This document shows positions 37,701 to 52,800 of a DNA stretch of 64,000 nt, piece by piece (the first letter of the stretch is position 1; each line of letters starts with the position of its first letter). Both the position numbers and the translations under genes were made by a program. Source of the stretch: Climacteris rufus (lineage: Eukaryota; Chordata; Aves; Passeriformes; Climacteridae); contig VZRZ01007779.1 of the NCBI GenBank assembly GCA_013398175.1, positions 483,770 to 547,769 of the forward strand. Reading direction: 5' to 3'. Under the pieces are notes generated by a model. The model saw only the letters and a program-made list of their open reading frames with translations. It ran no database searches and had not been told where the DNA came from.

Positions 37701-40700
37701 GTTGAATAAAAATCTACTAGCAACTAACATACAAAAGGTGGATTCCAGAACATTTAGAGCCCTGGTTTTAGCTGCAGCCTTTTGCACCAATTGCTTAAAG
37801 AAAAAAAAAAAAAATACACAAACCTGAAAAAGAAAACCAACTACCAAACACTCAAAACATTAACACGCTCAAGAGTCATTTCTGTCCAAAACAATTATGG
37901 TTCCAAGTTACATAGGAAGTGTTTGCATTCCGAATGTCTCACTTTCAAGAAACCCTGCTACTGTCTACTGCTTTTTTAAGGTGACCCAGTGTTCCAGAAT
38001 TGTACTTTGAATGCTACAGATGCCCCTTACATGTCTCACCTGCCAAAGTTGCTCTTTAAGAATCAGATCCACCTGTTGGGAGCCACATTTTAGTATTCAC
38101 TTGCTGTGGCAGAGTTAGTAAAAGAACAGCATAATGTTACATCATAGATTTTGCTTCAAATTCTTTCTAAAATTTGGTCTGAACCAAATTATGTCAGTTT
38201 TCAAGAGATTTTCAGCTTGTGCTCTGAAAATATTAGCTTCACAGGACACTATGGAAGGCTTGAACGAGGGAAGAATCATACTGCCAAGCCTTAGCACTGG
38301 CTCCTGTAAGTAATTCAGTACAACAGGTGCCTCCAAGAGCTCTTTCTTCACAGTGATTGTCAGGTTTGGTACACAATGTGGTATCTCTTACTGAAGAGGA
38401 GATTTTGAGCAACTTGTCTTAAATACATACAAAACCCACACTTAGATTTCCACAGACTTATATGGCGTACCCTCCCCAACTAAAATAAAAATTGGTATTT
38501 TTGTTATATATTTCACTGTAGCTGCTACTTTTCTCCATACTTTCATTTTTGTGGAATAACAAATTCTTCCCTGATGGTTCACCTGCATTTGAGAAGATTG
38601 AGCCTTCACTACCTAACAGAATATACAGATACAGCAAAAGAGGATCATAGTTCATCTGACAGCTACCCTGGCTATTTGTCTTTTATACTCTTTTAAAACA
38701 GTCCTATGTAAAGGTGGTATAAGGACTGTTGTGACAAGGAGCAGTGTTGTGCAACATGCTTGGTTCCTTTCAATAGTGTTTGAAGTTATGCTCAGTAAAA
38801 TAACTTTACAATTATTCAGAGACGGCAGCATTCTGAACCCCCCCAAATACACATGTACAGAACAGTACATAACAAAGATCGACATTTATGCACAGCACAC
38901 TGAAACACAGGAAGGTTTTTTGTTGTTCAGATGACACTATTCTTTATCACTTGCAGAAGTGGTGAGAAAGCAATTTTCCAAGTCTTTGACTTGCTTTCAT
39001 TGTCAGGAAGGATACTGAGTCTGAGGCCAGGGGGTTACTTAAAAATAGTGAAGAACTCAGGGACGGGCAACTATTTAAGCCCTTAAATTCTGAGGACAGC
39101 TGTGTCAGCCAACCTGCAACACAGGCTTGTCAGTATTCATTATGCTGTTCCCACAGCAGAAAGGAGCTTAAATGCTCATTAAACCTGGAACTCTTCCAGA
39201 CACTAAAGCAGTATGCTGACTTGTCTAGCCTTTCAGATATGCTAGCATCATATCACCCTCTGTTTTTTATATCACCTCTTCACTGAAAAGTCCCACATCT
39301 AGGCCACATCATTAATTTTTAAAAAAGAAGTAACATATGGTTAGTCACACACAAATATATGCAGCACAAGAATTAAGAAATCTTTATGATAGCACCACTT
39401 GATCATTTAAAACAGATGTTCTCCAGCAACAGTTCTTCATTCTGACTGATCTTATGATACTAGCTTGCAATAATTTCCAGCAGCTAAATTGCTAAGGAAG
39501 ACAGGTAAAATTCATTCAGTATTTTCTCAACATTCCTTAGACATATAAGCAATTGGTGTTTTACCCTATCCACCCAGCATGATAGTAAATGAAAGGAGAC
39601 TGCAGTCAGATTTTCCAATCTGCTCCTGCCGCGCTGCATCAATACACTGCGACTTACCCTCAGCAGAGTGCCAAGGCAGGCTCCAGTTCTAACTAACATT
39701 GCTCCCCCTCAGTTTAGAGGTTACTTTTTCCTGAATGAATCCCTGCACTCTATAAAGAAAAACTTTCTTTATATTTCATCTTATTCAGGGTTTATTTTCT
39801 TAGAATAGCACAACAAAACCCACAAGCAGTAATCTGCCTTCGTGTACTTTATATGATTTTTGATGGCAATCATTTACAAACAAACAGACAGGCAACTAAG
39901 CCCAAAAAGCAGACACAGGAGAAGGTTTCCTAAATCAGTTTTTGGCTGATGAATTTGAACCACTTAAAAATCTCATCAGAACAACTCTCAGCAACTTAAT
40001 CTGAGTTATTCGTTTACAGATATGGGAAGGTGTTACAAAGCTCCAAGTGAAGCTTATATCATGAGAGGAGTATATAACAGGGGAAACATCTGCAACAGAA
40101 TGCAGACAGTGAAATAAAATTAAAATCCTTAACTACACAGGTCCTTTAAAACACAGGCACCATCATACCACCTAAAACAACTACGAAAACAACACCAAAA
40201 AAATAAACTACTATCCCTTTTTTCGTCTAACCTAGGCATAAAACTGTGATGGACTTTCTCTTCTTCATTCAGGTAAACATAACTCAAAAATAATACATCC
40301 ATTACCTCATTCTCCTCTCTGCCCCTTTAACATATTTCAGGAAATGTAACACCTGCAAGTCAGCTGAGACAATTATTCATGCTGCCACCTCCTTATGCAT
40401 TGCAATAGCTTCATCCAGAACACTTAATATGGCCTGAACCTTGCCTGGAGATTAACACTTTCCAGGTTTTTTATTTGTGTTGCACATGGTCTTGAATTAG
40501 TGCAATTACATTCTGAGTCTGTAAAGGAAAACACAGCTATTTGCAAGTGACAATTCTGAGTTCAGACTGGATAATAACAGCATATTTTGCTTAGGTAAGG
40601 ATTTTTGAAAAATTAAAGTACAACCATATGATAAAGCACAGGAATAATATTCAGATGCCTTTGGTTTGGTTTTTTATTGCTGGTAGTTTCATTGCACTCA

Positions 40701-43700
40701 CAATCAAATATGAAATTTAGAAGGCAGGCAGGATAATGTCACAAAAAATATTTTGAAGTGAAGGAATAGTGCTTATAACTTAGGCCCCATATTTTTTGGC
40801 CATATTCTCAGTCTACAGTGCATCTACTGGGCAAGTAGCTGAGCTAGAAAGAGCAGCTTCATTAAGTCAGGTTAATATAGGATATAAACTGAAGATTTCT
40901 CTCCCATCAACTAAACTTGAACTCATGGAAATATCCATACATATCTGCCAAAACAGATTCAAACCAATCTTCACAACTTTTTCAAAAACAGATGTTTATT
41001 TTTAAAACAAAGGTGTAGGGAATGTAAGTAGGATGGGTTGGCAGCATACTCAATTAGCTATGGAGAAGTCTAAAGACTCAGAACTATAAAATGCAGATTG
41101 GATAACTAAAATAGATTTCTCTAAGTTCAATTTTTACTCAGAAAGTATATTAGTGTTATAAAACACTGAAAACAGCACAATACTGTATTACACTGTCCTT
41201 GAAGACTCCATACATCCTAGAGGAACCATAATATAAACAATTAAATGGCAGCTAAGAGAACTGATAGGCAAATGAAATAGAAATTCTATATATTTCTATT
41301 TATTTATCATAAGCTACAGCAACCTGTCAGAAGTTTGCCATTGGTATTTGTTCTTTTCTTCCCTACATTTGCCTACATTAGTTTTGCCTACATCATCTAC
41401 ATTCTTTACCTTTTACATCTCTTTTATTACTGCATAATGAATTTTACTCATCCTGGTTGCTTTGCTCTTAAAAATTGCATTCTTTTTGCAAACAAACCAC
41501 AGATTAAACAGACATCACACAATGTCCATTCAGGTGGGTTAGCAAAATGAAATGTGCCATTGCATTGTATTGCATGCTTTGACAGAAAATACTCCTCATC
41601 ATGAACTGGCATACAAAGAACCCAGAGCTGAAGGAGAACCAGATTCATATGGCTTCATTTCCCCGGGTGAAGTGGGGATGGATCCATGCCCACGTGCCCT
41701 ATGTCCCATTGTAAATCCTCCTGTAAGAATCACAGAGGCACAATGCAAGCTTGTTTGAGAGCCAGCATCATAAAATTTTCCCAAGCTCGAAGAACTTGAA
41801 AAGCACATGAAGTCCAGCAATTGTATATCAGACAATTTTCTCCTCAGACACCTCCCATTCTTCTCCTTGACACCCAGTATTTTGTGTTGTACAGCAGCTT
41901 TAACACATCACTAATCACATTCATAAACAGGTTTATGTAGTGCATGAGTACATCTCCTTTAAGCTCTTTCAGAAGTAACCAGCACTTTTTCATTTTATGA
42001 CCAGCAATATATTTGTCAGCATTGTCTTAATTAAGGCTATTGCTTATGCCAATATGTTTTTAGAACAACAAATGAGACTACCGTACCTGAGAACTGGAAC
42101 CCTTTGCAAACTATGGAATAAACACTGAGCCGTTCCACATGCCACTGCAGAGCAGGGCACTGGCAAGTCTGAGATTTAGAGATCAAAAGTTGCATCAGTG
42201 GATAGAGTCTCCTAGCTGTCAAAGAGTCAGAAAAAAGGCAGAAAACAGACATATGGTTTCTCTTCATAAAGCAACAGTTTTGCTAGTGGCAAAATAACTT
42301 CCTACAACTATGCCTAGATCATCTGCAGACAACCCCTTTATTTGAGCAATGCATGCAGAGGGAATGGGCAATTTTTAGGAAGAGGAAAATTGTAACCAAT
42401 TGCTATGATGCTTTGGGGACTATTCCTCAGAAATAATAGGTCACAGAATGTAGCTAGAGACAGTGATAAGTTTCAGATATCTCTATAGCAACTACATTTA
42501 TTAAAAACAAAAAAAAAGAAGTAAAACCATTTTGCATCATATAAATAGCAGTGTCTGTCTCAGGGAAGTTTGGAAGGGATTTTTGTGTTGACTGCTGCTT
42601 GCACATCACTGCTGCTTCTTTAAAACCAGTGCTTGCATCTTCTACCTACAAAGAAAAATGGTGTCTGGCTACAGAGGCAAATTAAGTTTTTGCATTGGTC
42701 TCTAAACATCAGTAATGTTTCTGCTAGGTGCAAAAGAAGAGTGTCATTTAAATATAATGTAGAAAACAAGACTGTTTTATAAATTAGAAAAGGGAACTGT
42801 TTTCTAAAAAAAATAGCAGAATATAGTGAATAGCAGCCATCTGCATAAATATAACAGCATTCAAGTGAATCACATTCCAATTCTCTTCTTTCCTCAGCTG
42901 ATTGAATAGTGTAATATTTCTTTTCTCACCTGAAACATTATTTTTTAGAACCAAACCTTCACTTTAGCAGTGCAGGGGTTTCCTAATTCACACAGACATG
43001 AATTTGTGCACCCTTTCATGGAGGTAACTGGCAGGAAATTGCATTTATGCTAATATAAATAATATTAATAATAAGCAGCTGTCATAGCTTCATACTGATG
43101 TAGGCAGGATGTTTCCAGAGCTCAACCTTGCTTAAAGACCACCTTGTCAAGCAGTGACTTTAGAACCTGCAAGTATGGAAGTTGTAAAGTATAAACTGAG
43201 CTGGGGCTGAATTGCCAGGGAAGCACCACAATTCTGTGAAGTAAGAACCAGCACAGGGAGTAACACTTGTGGCAGATCAATACGTTGTACTGATCTGCAG
43301 GTCAAAAACTGTTTTCCCTTCGTGGAAACTCCTTGTAGAAATCTTTGATCAGAAACAGAAGAAGAAACTACAACTGCTGTTAAAGCCATGAGAGAGAAAC
43401 AAGAGATTTCAATCACAGGAGATTTAGGGCCAGCTGTTCAAACCAGGCTGTATATTTGAGCACCAGTGGTTCACAGAAGATAAGCACCCACTTTTAAAAA
43501 CACCAACATGCTTTTTAAGAAGGCTGGGTTGTACTGTGGTTGTACTGGGTTGTTATGTCTACTGCACACTGCTGAGGAGATTCAGCTCTTCCACACAGGC
43601 CTGCTAAACTCTGTAGCTGAGTTGACTGAAACTAGGGATTATGGCCATGGGCAGCAAGTAATGTGATGTGTCTGATTCAGTTTTCTGATTCTGGAGTACA

Positions 43701-46299
43701 GAAGTGTTTTCAAAACGATCCCTCATGATGGAATGCACACTTATATGGAATGCAAACACACCAACCTCTCTTTGAGGATTTTTTGTGGTTTAGTTTTTGT
43801 TGGTTTTTTTTTCATTCACATAACAATTTTTAAAATATATATCCACCTCTAAGCTTTGTGCTCAGCTTCTTTTATCATCCCTTAGTAATGTACCATTTCA
43901 CTGCAACAGACAAGGAGGAATTTGATCCAGGACAGATGATCTATTTCAAGGAGTATTTATTATTAACAACACTTAAAAACTTTTAGAAATTACCACAAAA
44001 AAAATTTCCAACATTTCCAGCATATATAATGACTTTGTTCCAAAGAAACAAAAAAATACGTGCTTAGAAATTTGCAATAAAGAAACATACAGTAACTTAA
44101 GAACAGATTTCAAATAGACATATCCAGAATATTAAATGAGTTCAGGTCCATCTTGCAAAGTGTCTGCACTGGCTGAGAGCTCATCACAGCCTCATGACTT
44201 ATTTATTATGCCTCTGTGAGTTTTGAAGTGTATTTTAATATTAGATAGATAAAACAGGCCCATAAGCACCTAGCCTAAAAGGAATTTTTGCCTCTAATAG
44301 CCACTCTGCCCTGGAAAGAGCTGGAATAAAAATCATGAGTAGATCTGTTGTCATTGCCTTGTATGGTTCTACAAGGTTTTGGAAAGACAGACACATTTGA
44401 ATTAACTACTGTGCAATTAAATTAGATGACTTTTCAATCTATTTATCAAACTGCTTGTAGATCACATTTTAAAGCAAGCAAAGTAAAATGGTAACTATTG
44501 AATAAATAAAATCCATCCGATTTTCAGACAACAGTGAATAACTTCTGGAAAAACTATATTTTTAAAATTAAAAAAAAAAGGTCAAATATTATGTCACCTT
44601 TCAACAGTATCTTAAACAACAGCATGTTTTAATATGTTCTCAGAGCTGTATGAAATACAGAAGGAATGCAGACAGCATTTTCAGAAACCAAACAGAACAA
44701 AATAAAAAGAACCAAGAGATTAACAATCTGCGTTCAGACAACTATTATTTTTCTAATAAAATGAAGTCTCAAGAAATTCTGTTTGAAGGATGAACATTCT
44801 TATTTCTCTTCATCACCCCTACGTTTAGGAGGCTGAGCCTCCCTTAAGAGGTTTTTTCCTTTGGGTTGAGGTTTATTCCTGGGGGGGGGTTTTGATTGAT
44901 TTTGGGTTTACTTCTTTGTTTCTACAAACTTTCCTACATAGTATGTTGCTTCTCAGGAGAAGATATTTCTGTTTAGCAAGACAGATTGTTTGTGATGGGT
45001 AATCTATACTACTGTCTTAAACCATTCCAAATGGTGTTTTCAGACCTCAGATTGATATTTCCACAGTTACTTTAATCCAATAATTATCAGTGGAATTCCT
45101 TTTTACCCTTATTTGTTATGTGGCCCTGAAAGCAGTAAAGACTATAGATCTGTAAAAGGAAAAAATTATTAGCACCAAAAATTATTTTAAAAAAATTAAA
45201 TACTGGAAGCTGTAAGCCAATGAGCACTGATATTAACAGGAGATCCAGAACCAAGAGCTCTGGATTTTTCTTAGAAGCATGATAATAGAGTAACAGGAAA
45301 TAACCAATTAGGCTGCTAAACACACACTACTTTTTCTTCTATTTATTAAAAAATGTATGGGTTTATGGAAGGAAGTTACTTCATTTTAAAGCATTATTCC
45401 CTTTCACAGCTGGTATTCCTACTCCATGCATTCTCTTCAGATTGCTTACCTCAAGGACAGCAGGCATAAAAATATTACAGAGCAACAGAAGTCCTCTTCA
45501 CAAGAAAAGTTATGGTCAGGAGAATCAATTTATCTTTTCATCATATAAATTGTACACCCATTTTTAGTAAAAGTCACAAGGACTCTGCAGCTGCCAGTCT
45601 ATTTATTAAAAAAAAACAAAATTAAAAAGAAAAACCAACATCTGTATTTGCTAGAAGAAATCTAGTCACAATTCTTTTAAAAATTACAGCATGTAAAAAG
45701 CAATTAATGTTATGTTTATTAGCCATCCTAATCAGATTCATTTGCCTACTGTCTCTAGTTTACTTAGTTTTTGTATATCTTGCAGCCCAAGATCAGAAGG
45801 CTATTAAGTAGTGCAAAGAAAAATGCACTAAGTTTTTTGGTAGTTTAGTCCATCACCAGCTATTAAGCCCATGATAGCTATCAGAAAGGTCATATGCAAT
45901 AAGATAATCAGTATGTTTTTCCAAGGAACTCAAGTAACAGAAAGATAACAAACCCGAACTCATTATGCAAATTTAATCATTGCCTTTGCCTCGCCTTGGT
46001 GAACATTCTATCTCTAAAAATGCAGAGATAATAGAAAAAAAAATTTCACTCCTTTAAATACTGGTAGGTTCTCAAAAATCACAATATTGATTGAACTTGA
46101 ACCATTTAGTTTGTCAAACATAGGTTATCTGGGCCACACCCAAAGCTGGTGCTCTCTAGGAGCTTCTGGAACCACATTCTCACTTGGTGCCTCTAGCCAA
46201 AACCCAGCTTCCAGCTCCAGCTTCTCCAGGGCACACTTATCTATACGCAGCTCTACCCACTGCTAACTGTTCAGAGCTCTTTTCCATTTCTCCACCATC
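37701..46299. other. AT-rich non-coding sequence
   Basis: No gene or clear transposon is recognised in about 8.6 kb. It contains poly-A (37801-37814), a nine-G run (44881-44889) and a local near-repeat ggttgtactgtggttgtact at about 43528. Open frames at 41335-41835 and 43147-43416 are short, overlap on both strands and have no domain. Confidence 0.62.
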
Positions 46300-46830
46300 T
46301 GTAGTGGTTTAAACCCAGTCAGCAACCAAATGTAAAAGGCAGAGAATTTGTGGGCTGAGATTAAGCCAGTTTAACAGGGAAAGTAAAAGCTGCTCACACA
46401 AACAAAGCAAAACTAGGCATGCACTCTTTCCCAAGAGCAGGCAGGTGTTCAGCCATCTCCAGGAGAGCAGGGCTTCATCACGTGTAACAATGACTTGGAA
46501 AGACAAACACCACCACTCCAAACATTTCCCCCTTCCTCCTTCTTCCCCCCACTTTATATCCTAAGCATGATGTCACATGGTCTGGAATATCCCTCTGGTC
46601 AGTTGGGGTCAGCTGTCCTGGCTGTGTCCTCTCCCAACCTCCCTTGCACCCCCAAATTCCTCCCCAGCATGGCAGTATGAAAAGCAGAAAAGGCCTTGGT
46701 TCTGTGTAAGCCCTGCTCAGCAATAACAAAAAATTCTCTATGTTATCAACTCTGTTCAGCACAAATCCAAAACACAGCCCCATACCAGCCACTGAAGAAA
46801 ATTAACTCTACCCCAGCCAAAACCAGCACA
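46300..46830 (-). mobile_element. Solo ERVL-type LTR, minus orientation, full length
   Basis: Read on the minus strand it opens TGTGCTGGTTTTGGCTGGGG, continues through tagagttaattttcttcagt, aggccttttctgcttttcat and gggacagctg-like blocks. It has a GGATATAAAG promoter box (complement of about 46552-46561), a pyrimidine/purine-rich gaagaaggaggaaggggga segment, gatggctgaacacctgcctg, a cctgttaaactgg segment near the processing region, and ends ggtttaaaccactaca. This is an LTR family widespread in birds. The termini are TG...CA and the length is 531 bases. The flanks ccatc (46295-46299) and ccctc (46831-46835) form a 5-base near-duplicate, the size expected for ERVL. There is no internal viral sequence, so it is a solo LTR. 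The open frames 46309-46521 and 46478-46792 (minus) are within the LTR and are not genes. Confidence 0.9.
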
Positions 46831-49800
46831 CCCTCTCAAAAATTATTTAGTCACATGCCATATCCTTTCCTCTGTTCATCTGAGCTCCACAGGTTTATGT
46901 TACTGACTGAAGCCTCCATTGATTTACCAATTATTATACAGAAGAGCATTGAACTGCTCCCTCATTTAGCCTGGAGGAAAGAAAAGCAGCTCTAAGGAGC
47001 TCAGACCCAAACTATACCTGTAGTTAACATGGAAGTGATTCAACTTGTGAGCTGACAAATCAAGATGGTAGAAGCAGTAAGCACAAGGGTAAATAATAGA
47101 GTTCATTTACTTGCATGACTGTTCAGCTCTCCGCACTTTTGAAGTGAGCTGAAAACATAACATATTGCAGACTTTTTCCAAAACTGAAATGTGACTGCAT
47201 ATGCACTACAGGTATGCACACTGGCAAAAGAGTCAAAAACAGAACGATCACATTCATCTCTCTCACAGGAACTAAAATATGTGATATGATTTACGTAGCT
47301 CATCTAAGCTAGTTCAGTTTAAAACATTCATACAAACTCTCTGCACATGGTTAAAAATCTGGAAATGTTTACTGAAATATATTTTGCTAAGAACTCCAAG
47401 TACTAAATATATAAAGAGAAGAAAAAAACCCAATATATTATTTTATGATTCTACAATCTGTTTCATCACATGTAATTGCAATTTAGATGACCATAGTTTG
47501 TATCACTTTTTCCCCTTGGTTTTATTATTCTCTCCTTTCTTCAGTGTTTCAGTGTTCCTGAAAGTAATACTTGACCTCCACAGGGAAGATGTTAAAGGTC
47601 GTTCTACAGAGCTGGATTTTTGTACAAACTGTTCAGTTAATCCTCCCTGTCTATCACTTAGACAATAGCAAGCAGTATAAGGGAAATATATAGAATCACA
47701 AATCCTAGTGCCTGGCAATTCTTTAAAAGTACTGAGCTCTTTTAAACACTTCTTTTAATAATGATCACATGTAATATAGGTGCATGAAGGTAAATATAAC
47801 AGAAAAATAATTTGTAAAGCCTATTCTTGAGCAAATATTGATCATATGATGTTTGTTTAGGAAACATTTTTTCTTGGAGATTATTTTATTTCAAATGAAT
47901 TTTGAAAATACCTCAAAAACTTTGTACAGCATGGAAGAAAATACCAATAAAAAGTACTACTGACATCCATGGTATGGAATAATGGTAATTATTTTCTAGT
48001 AAAAATAAGTTGCACATAAAACTATGTACTGGACTCGTTCTACCTATTTAGGTCAAGAATTTGTATTCTAAGTTGACTATAATATTGTATATAGTGCAAG
48101 TATTAAAATTTCTCATAATCATACAATGTTTCTCAGAAAAATTACACATACATTAGTTTTATATAGCTATATGCAAGAAAATAGTAGACAGTGCATAACA
48201 TGAGGTAATTTTCTTAGTTTTAAGAATTTTTAGTTAAGTAATCTCTCTGTTCAAGTTTCACTTGTCATTTTGGAAAGAAAAGAAATTTTATACTCCTTTC
48301 TGGTTGCTTTTTCTTAATGCAAAGGTCCTTCCAAGGAATAAATTTCTAGAGAGGAATGACTACTCATTTTATACCCTATTCTTTGTCTGTTGTGTAATTT
48401 CATTAATATTTCATCTGGAGTTGCCTTTTTAGGATAGCAAAAGTTTTGTCCCAAAGATGCCTTACAATATTTCTACTGCCAGAAATTGAGGACAGATGAT
48501 TTATTCTGTATCCTGTTTTTTAAAGAATACCTGATTTCAGCAATTTTTTTAACTGAACAATGTTCGCCTTCTATTCACAAATTCAATTACCCTTCCTTGA
48601 TACGGAATAGTCTTTTACATTATTTTATTTTGCAGTTTCAAGTTTTCTTCCTAAATGCATGCATTTGATTTTTGCTTAGTTTGCTTATTTAAGTCTTCTT
48701 GCCATCTTTTGATGATGTGTCAGCAGGCCTTATCATGGAGGAAAAAAAGATTCAAGCAGTAAAAAGCAGCATCAGTTCCCACTTTGAATCAAGTTAAGGT
48801 GCAGACTTCTTGTTTTCCTGCCAAGACTAAATCCTTATAGTATCAGCTCAAACAAAAGGGACTCATTCCTCGCTAGAACAGCTAACACGTCATCATTCCT
48901 GTAGGGCATCAGCTGCAAAGAGAGCTAAGAAGAGGCAGCTAAACAGAGTTTGTGAGTAAATACTGGGTGGCAGGCAGACACTGACACACTCAGCTGGGTT
49001 TTAATTTTCATATCCCAAAATAAAACTAAGAATGTGAGCACAGCTATGTACAGATAGGTCCCAGAAGTCATTAATTCAGCCAATATCTACATTGAACAAA
49101 AGATCCCACTCAAGACACTGAAAGACCCATAAGCCACAAATTACTATTATTCTAAGATAATATGAAATGACCAGTGTGAACAAGCACTCATTTTTGATAT
49201 GGGTGTCTTTCATATTGTCTAAAAATAACACCAATTTCATGTTTACAGTAAGCCTAAGCATTTCAGTCCCCAGGCAATTCATGCTGTTCGCAGTTACAGT
49301 TAACCCTGCTCTTAAAAAACCAAAGTGTACTCTTGCTCTTCATCACCACCTCAGATGTCAAGTTACTCTATCTCTCACAGACAGAGACTCTACTAGCAAA
49401 AGACCAACTTTCAACAAATCCTTCTCTATAATTGTCATTTCTGCTGCACACACGTTGTCATAGCATAAGCTGAATTTCTCTCTTGTTTCTCATTTCCCAG
49501 GCTGGCCTCTTTCAATTCTCAGGACTCACCTTGTTTAGTTACAAGGACTTAGGTGTGCAGATTAGACAAGATGTCCTGCTGAAGAGTTCAGTTGACCTGG
49601 AAGTACTGACTCACCAGGTGTTCTTGCCAGTGACTGTTGCTCAGTGATGTCAAGTCTCTTCTTCAGGAGAAAGTGTTCCACTCTGAACAAAAGCTGTGGT
49701 GTGTGAATGTGAATTCCTCTGAGATATCACATGCTGCCCACTCTTTGACACTCTGGTGGAAATATGGAATTGGACTTTAAAAACTGAAAAACAGAAAGGG

Positions 49801-52800
49801 AGGCATTCTCATTCTGTATCCTGCTAGGATACATAGATCCACTATTCACTAAGCATATGTCTCCCTCTGCTACTGCTTTGAGAGAGTTTAACAAAGGTGA
49901 ATTTCTTCTTTCCAAAGGTTGATAGAAGACAAAAAAAGCCCAAAAGAAATTGATAATGAAACATAAAATGTGATGATAAAAGACCATCACAAAAGACATA
50001 GAAGAAATTTAGCAGAGCTGTTCCTGGGTAGATAAGAAGAATGGAAAGTTGCAGCCGATGTATTTGTGTAGTCAAATCCAGAGTTTAGATCACAGCTCCA
50101 GTTCTAAGAAGGGGAAGAACTGTACAAGTTTCGCAATTCTACGGAAAACAGGCCTTATGTTGTGGTGCATTGAGGCAAAACCTTTGAAAGAATCTTCACT
50201 CTATGTATCTGTGCAAAACTGTAGATCTCAGGTGCTTCATTTTCTGTTACGTCCTATCAGTATTGTGATGCTTAAGTGTTTTTCTCTCACCCAAAGAAGT
50301 GATTTTGGAAGAACGCTGTATAGAGAAATCAAACAGAGAAAGAAAGACATAAAAACCTGGACATTCAGAAGGTCAGAGAAATTTGTCCATGGAGATAGTC
50401 ACAGCTATAGCCTTGCATTTTTCATTTAATTTTTCTTTTTTCAAAGCTTCATTGTTTCTGTTACCCCTTCCCCCTTCCTCTTATTTAATTTATCTTATTT
50501 AATATACCCTCTAAACTTGTTAACACTAGAAAGGTATCTGCTATTCCTCAAATGCTGATATGTCTGGTACGATGCCTCTTTTGCTCATTGTTGGCTCTGC
50601 TTTGTCTAGTCTGATTGTAAGCACTTATCCATACCTGTTGTTATTACAGTACAATAAGATCACTGAAGGCCCAAAAAGCAGTAAGATTTACGTGCTGCTA
50701 CCTAGCTGACTGTGGGTTTGGCAATTAGCAACTAAATCAGACCCCGTGACTTTTAATAGAAAATTTATGAGAGTTATGAGGAGTCAGGTCTCCAAGACAG
50801 TCTTGCCATTCATGGCAGGTGGCTCAAGCCTTTTTCATTTTTACTTCTTTTTAATTTAATATATACACAGCTGAGACAAGGACTGCATAGCAATGACTTG
50901 GATCAAAATACAGTGACTCCTCACACAGAAAATATAACTGTCTTAAAGAAAACATTACAGTCCAAAGAAGTTCCCTACCACGTTGTTAGCATTTCCCTTA
51001 TTCAGGGTTTGACACAGAAGAGACTTTTAACTAAGCATTTCATAAAAAGCCTCTGTAAACAGTTCACAGAATGCAGAAATTTCATTCTTTGAATTTAATA
51101 GCTGACACAGCCAATTAAAAATCTTGGTGAGTAGGAAGATAAAGGAGTATGATAGTCTATAATTGCTCAGGTTATAGTAATCTGACCACTATCATTCTGG
51201 TGAGCATTATCCTAAATTTCTGAGGGAATTTGCCATACTGCGGAGATGAGCTTGCCAGACACAGCAGTTTCAGGGTACCATTGTCCATATCTACTGTTCA
51301 AGCTACTGTATCTCAGTTACACACTTTTTGCCAGGAATACTCAGAAACACTAGCAAGATACTAGGAGATGAAAACGGATCATGAAGCACTGAAAGATTTC
51401 CAAACATGTTCTACTGTATTTATAATATGATGTCTCACCTTTTTAAATACTCCTTGTTTAAAGCCAAATTAACACAGAAAATTAATGGCATGCATTTAGT
51501 CAGTTAATATATTCAGCATTATCGCTTTAGATGTCGCTATAATTTAGAGAACAGTACAATTTTGGTCTAGGTGAACTTAGCAATGAATAGCTTAAGGGTG
51601 ACTAACTACCTTCTAGCTCATCATATACAGACACAGTTCCATTTTTCTGATGGTTGTTAGAGGCGACAAATAAAATGACTGTTGGCAGTTGCACTCCATT
51701 CCCCACAGAACAAGAGTCAAGTTAGAATACATCCAATAAAAGAATGTTGCCTAAGTGTGCTACTGAGTTTGACAGGTTGAAACATTCTCAGTAGGATAGC
51801 AAGGACAGATTGAAACAAAATAGGCCTCATAAAGGTGTTCACTGTTTGGGGATTATATTATTCAAGTGGCAGAAGTGATGGAAAATTAACATACTGCTTC
51901 CCTATGGCAAAAAAAGTTCCACACCTGCCTCCCCCATGCCCTGGTTCCTAGGATAATAACTGGTCTGTAAAGACCTTTTTATAACATCAACTCATATATT
52001 CAGAATAAACATGATATAACTCTGTTGTCCTGTATTTTAGCAAATGACAAGGTTCTAGGGCTAATTTTCTACCTGCATTATCTTCTATAGTACAATCATA
52101 GTTTTATACAGCTAGAAACAGCAAGGAATTATTCCATCTAGAATGAAACATTTATGGATAACATAATAATACAGAAAAATACAGACCTGGTGCAACAGCA
52201 GAGGTTTGAGAAATGAAGAAATGTGGTGGTGCAGAGAGGAGTTCAGACATGAGAAAATAAAAGATGGGGCACAGGTCTGGAATGGAAATCCTGAAGCTAA
52301 AAACAACTTACCAGTGATCACTAAAAGTAAAGTGGATCTGCAACTGAAAAAAAAAGGGGTTTAGCAAAGAGAAAAGTAGTATGCAACACATGTAAAAGGC
52401 ACAAAATTTGGATGTGAATCTGCAGAACAATGAAGAATGACAGCTGATGAAGAAAAAGCAAAGGCACCAAAGTGTGTTAGCAAACACAGACAATCAGTCC
52501 CACTCAGATCCCGGAGCCACAGAGAAGAAACCATCAGCATGAAGATGTTACTCCCAGCAAAGGCTGAGGAACCACTGTAGCACCCTCACCAACACCAGAA
52601 TGAAACCACTGGCCTTATGTTCCAGAAGTGTAGGGGAGCTTAGGAGCTTGAGAATTTTAACTCTTTTTTTCATTATTATTAAACTTTTCTGCATATGTGT
52701 ATTCTTTCTCTTTCTGTAATAATTGCATTTGGACGAGTAATCGTTCTTGGATTGGACTACTAAGATTTCAGTTATGTTAGCAATAAATTCCTGGGCTTAT

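Noticed and set aside
46309..46792. Minus-strand frames of 70 and 104 codons
   Set aside because: They lie wholly inside the solo LTR 46300-46830. LTRs of this family do not encode proteins.
46950..47010. Possible CR1 phrase (tttagcctggaggaaagaaa)
   Set aside because: The match is a single short phrase, and the sequence on either side does not continue in CR1 order.
50049..50429. 126-codon plus-strand open frame
   Set aside because: No known domain, and low-complexity serine/lysine patches only. Not supported by neighbouring coding sequence.
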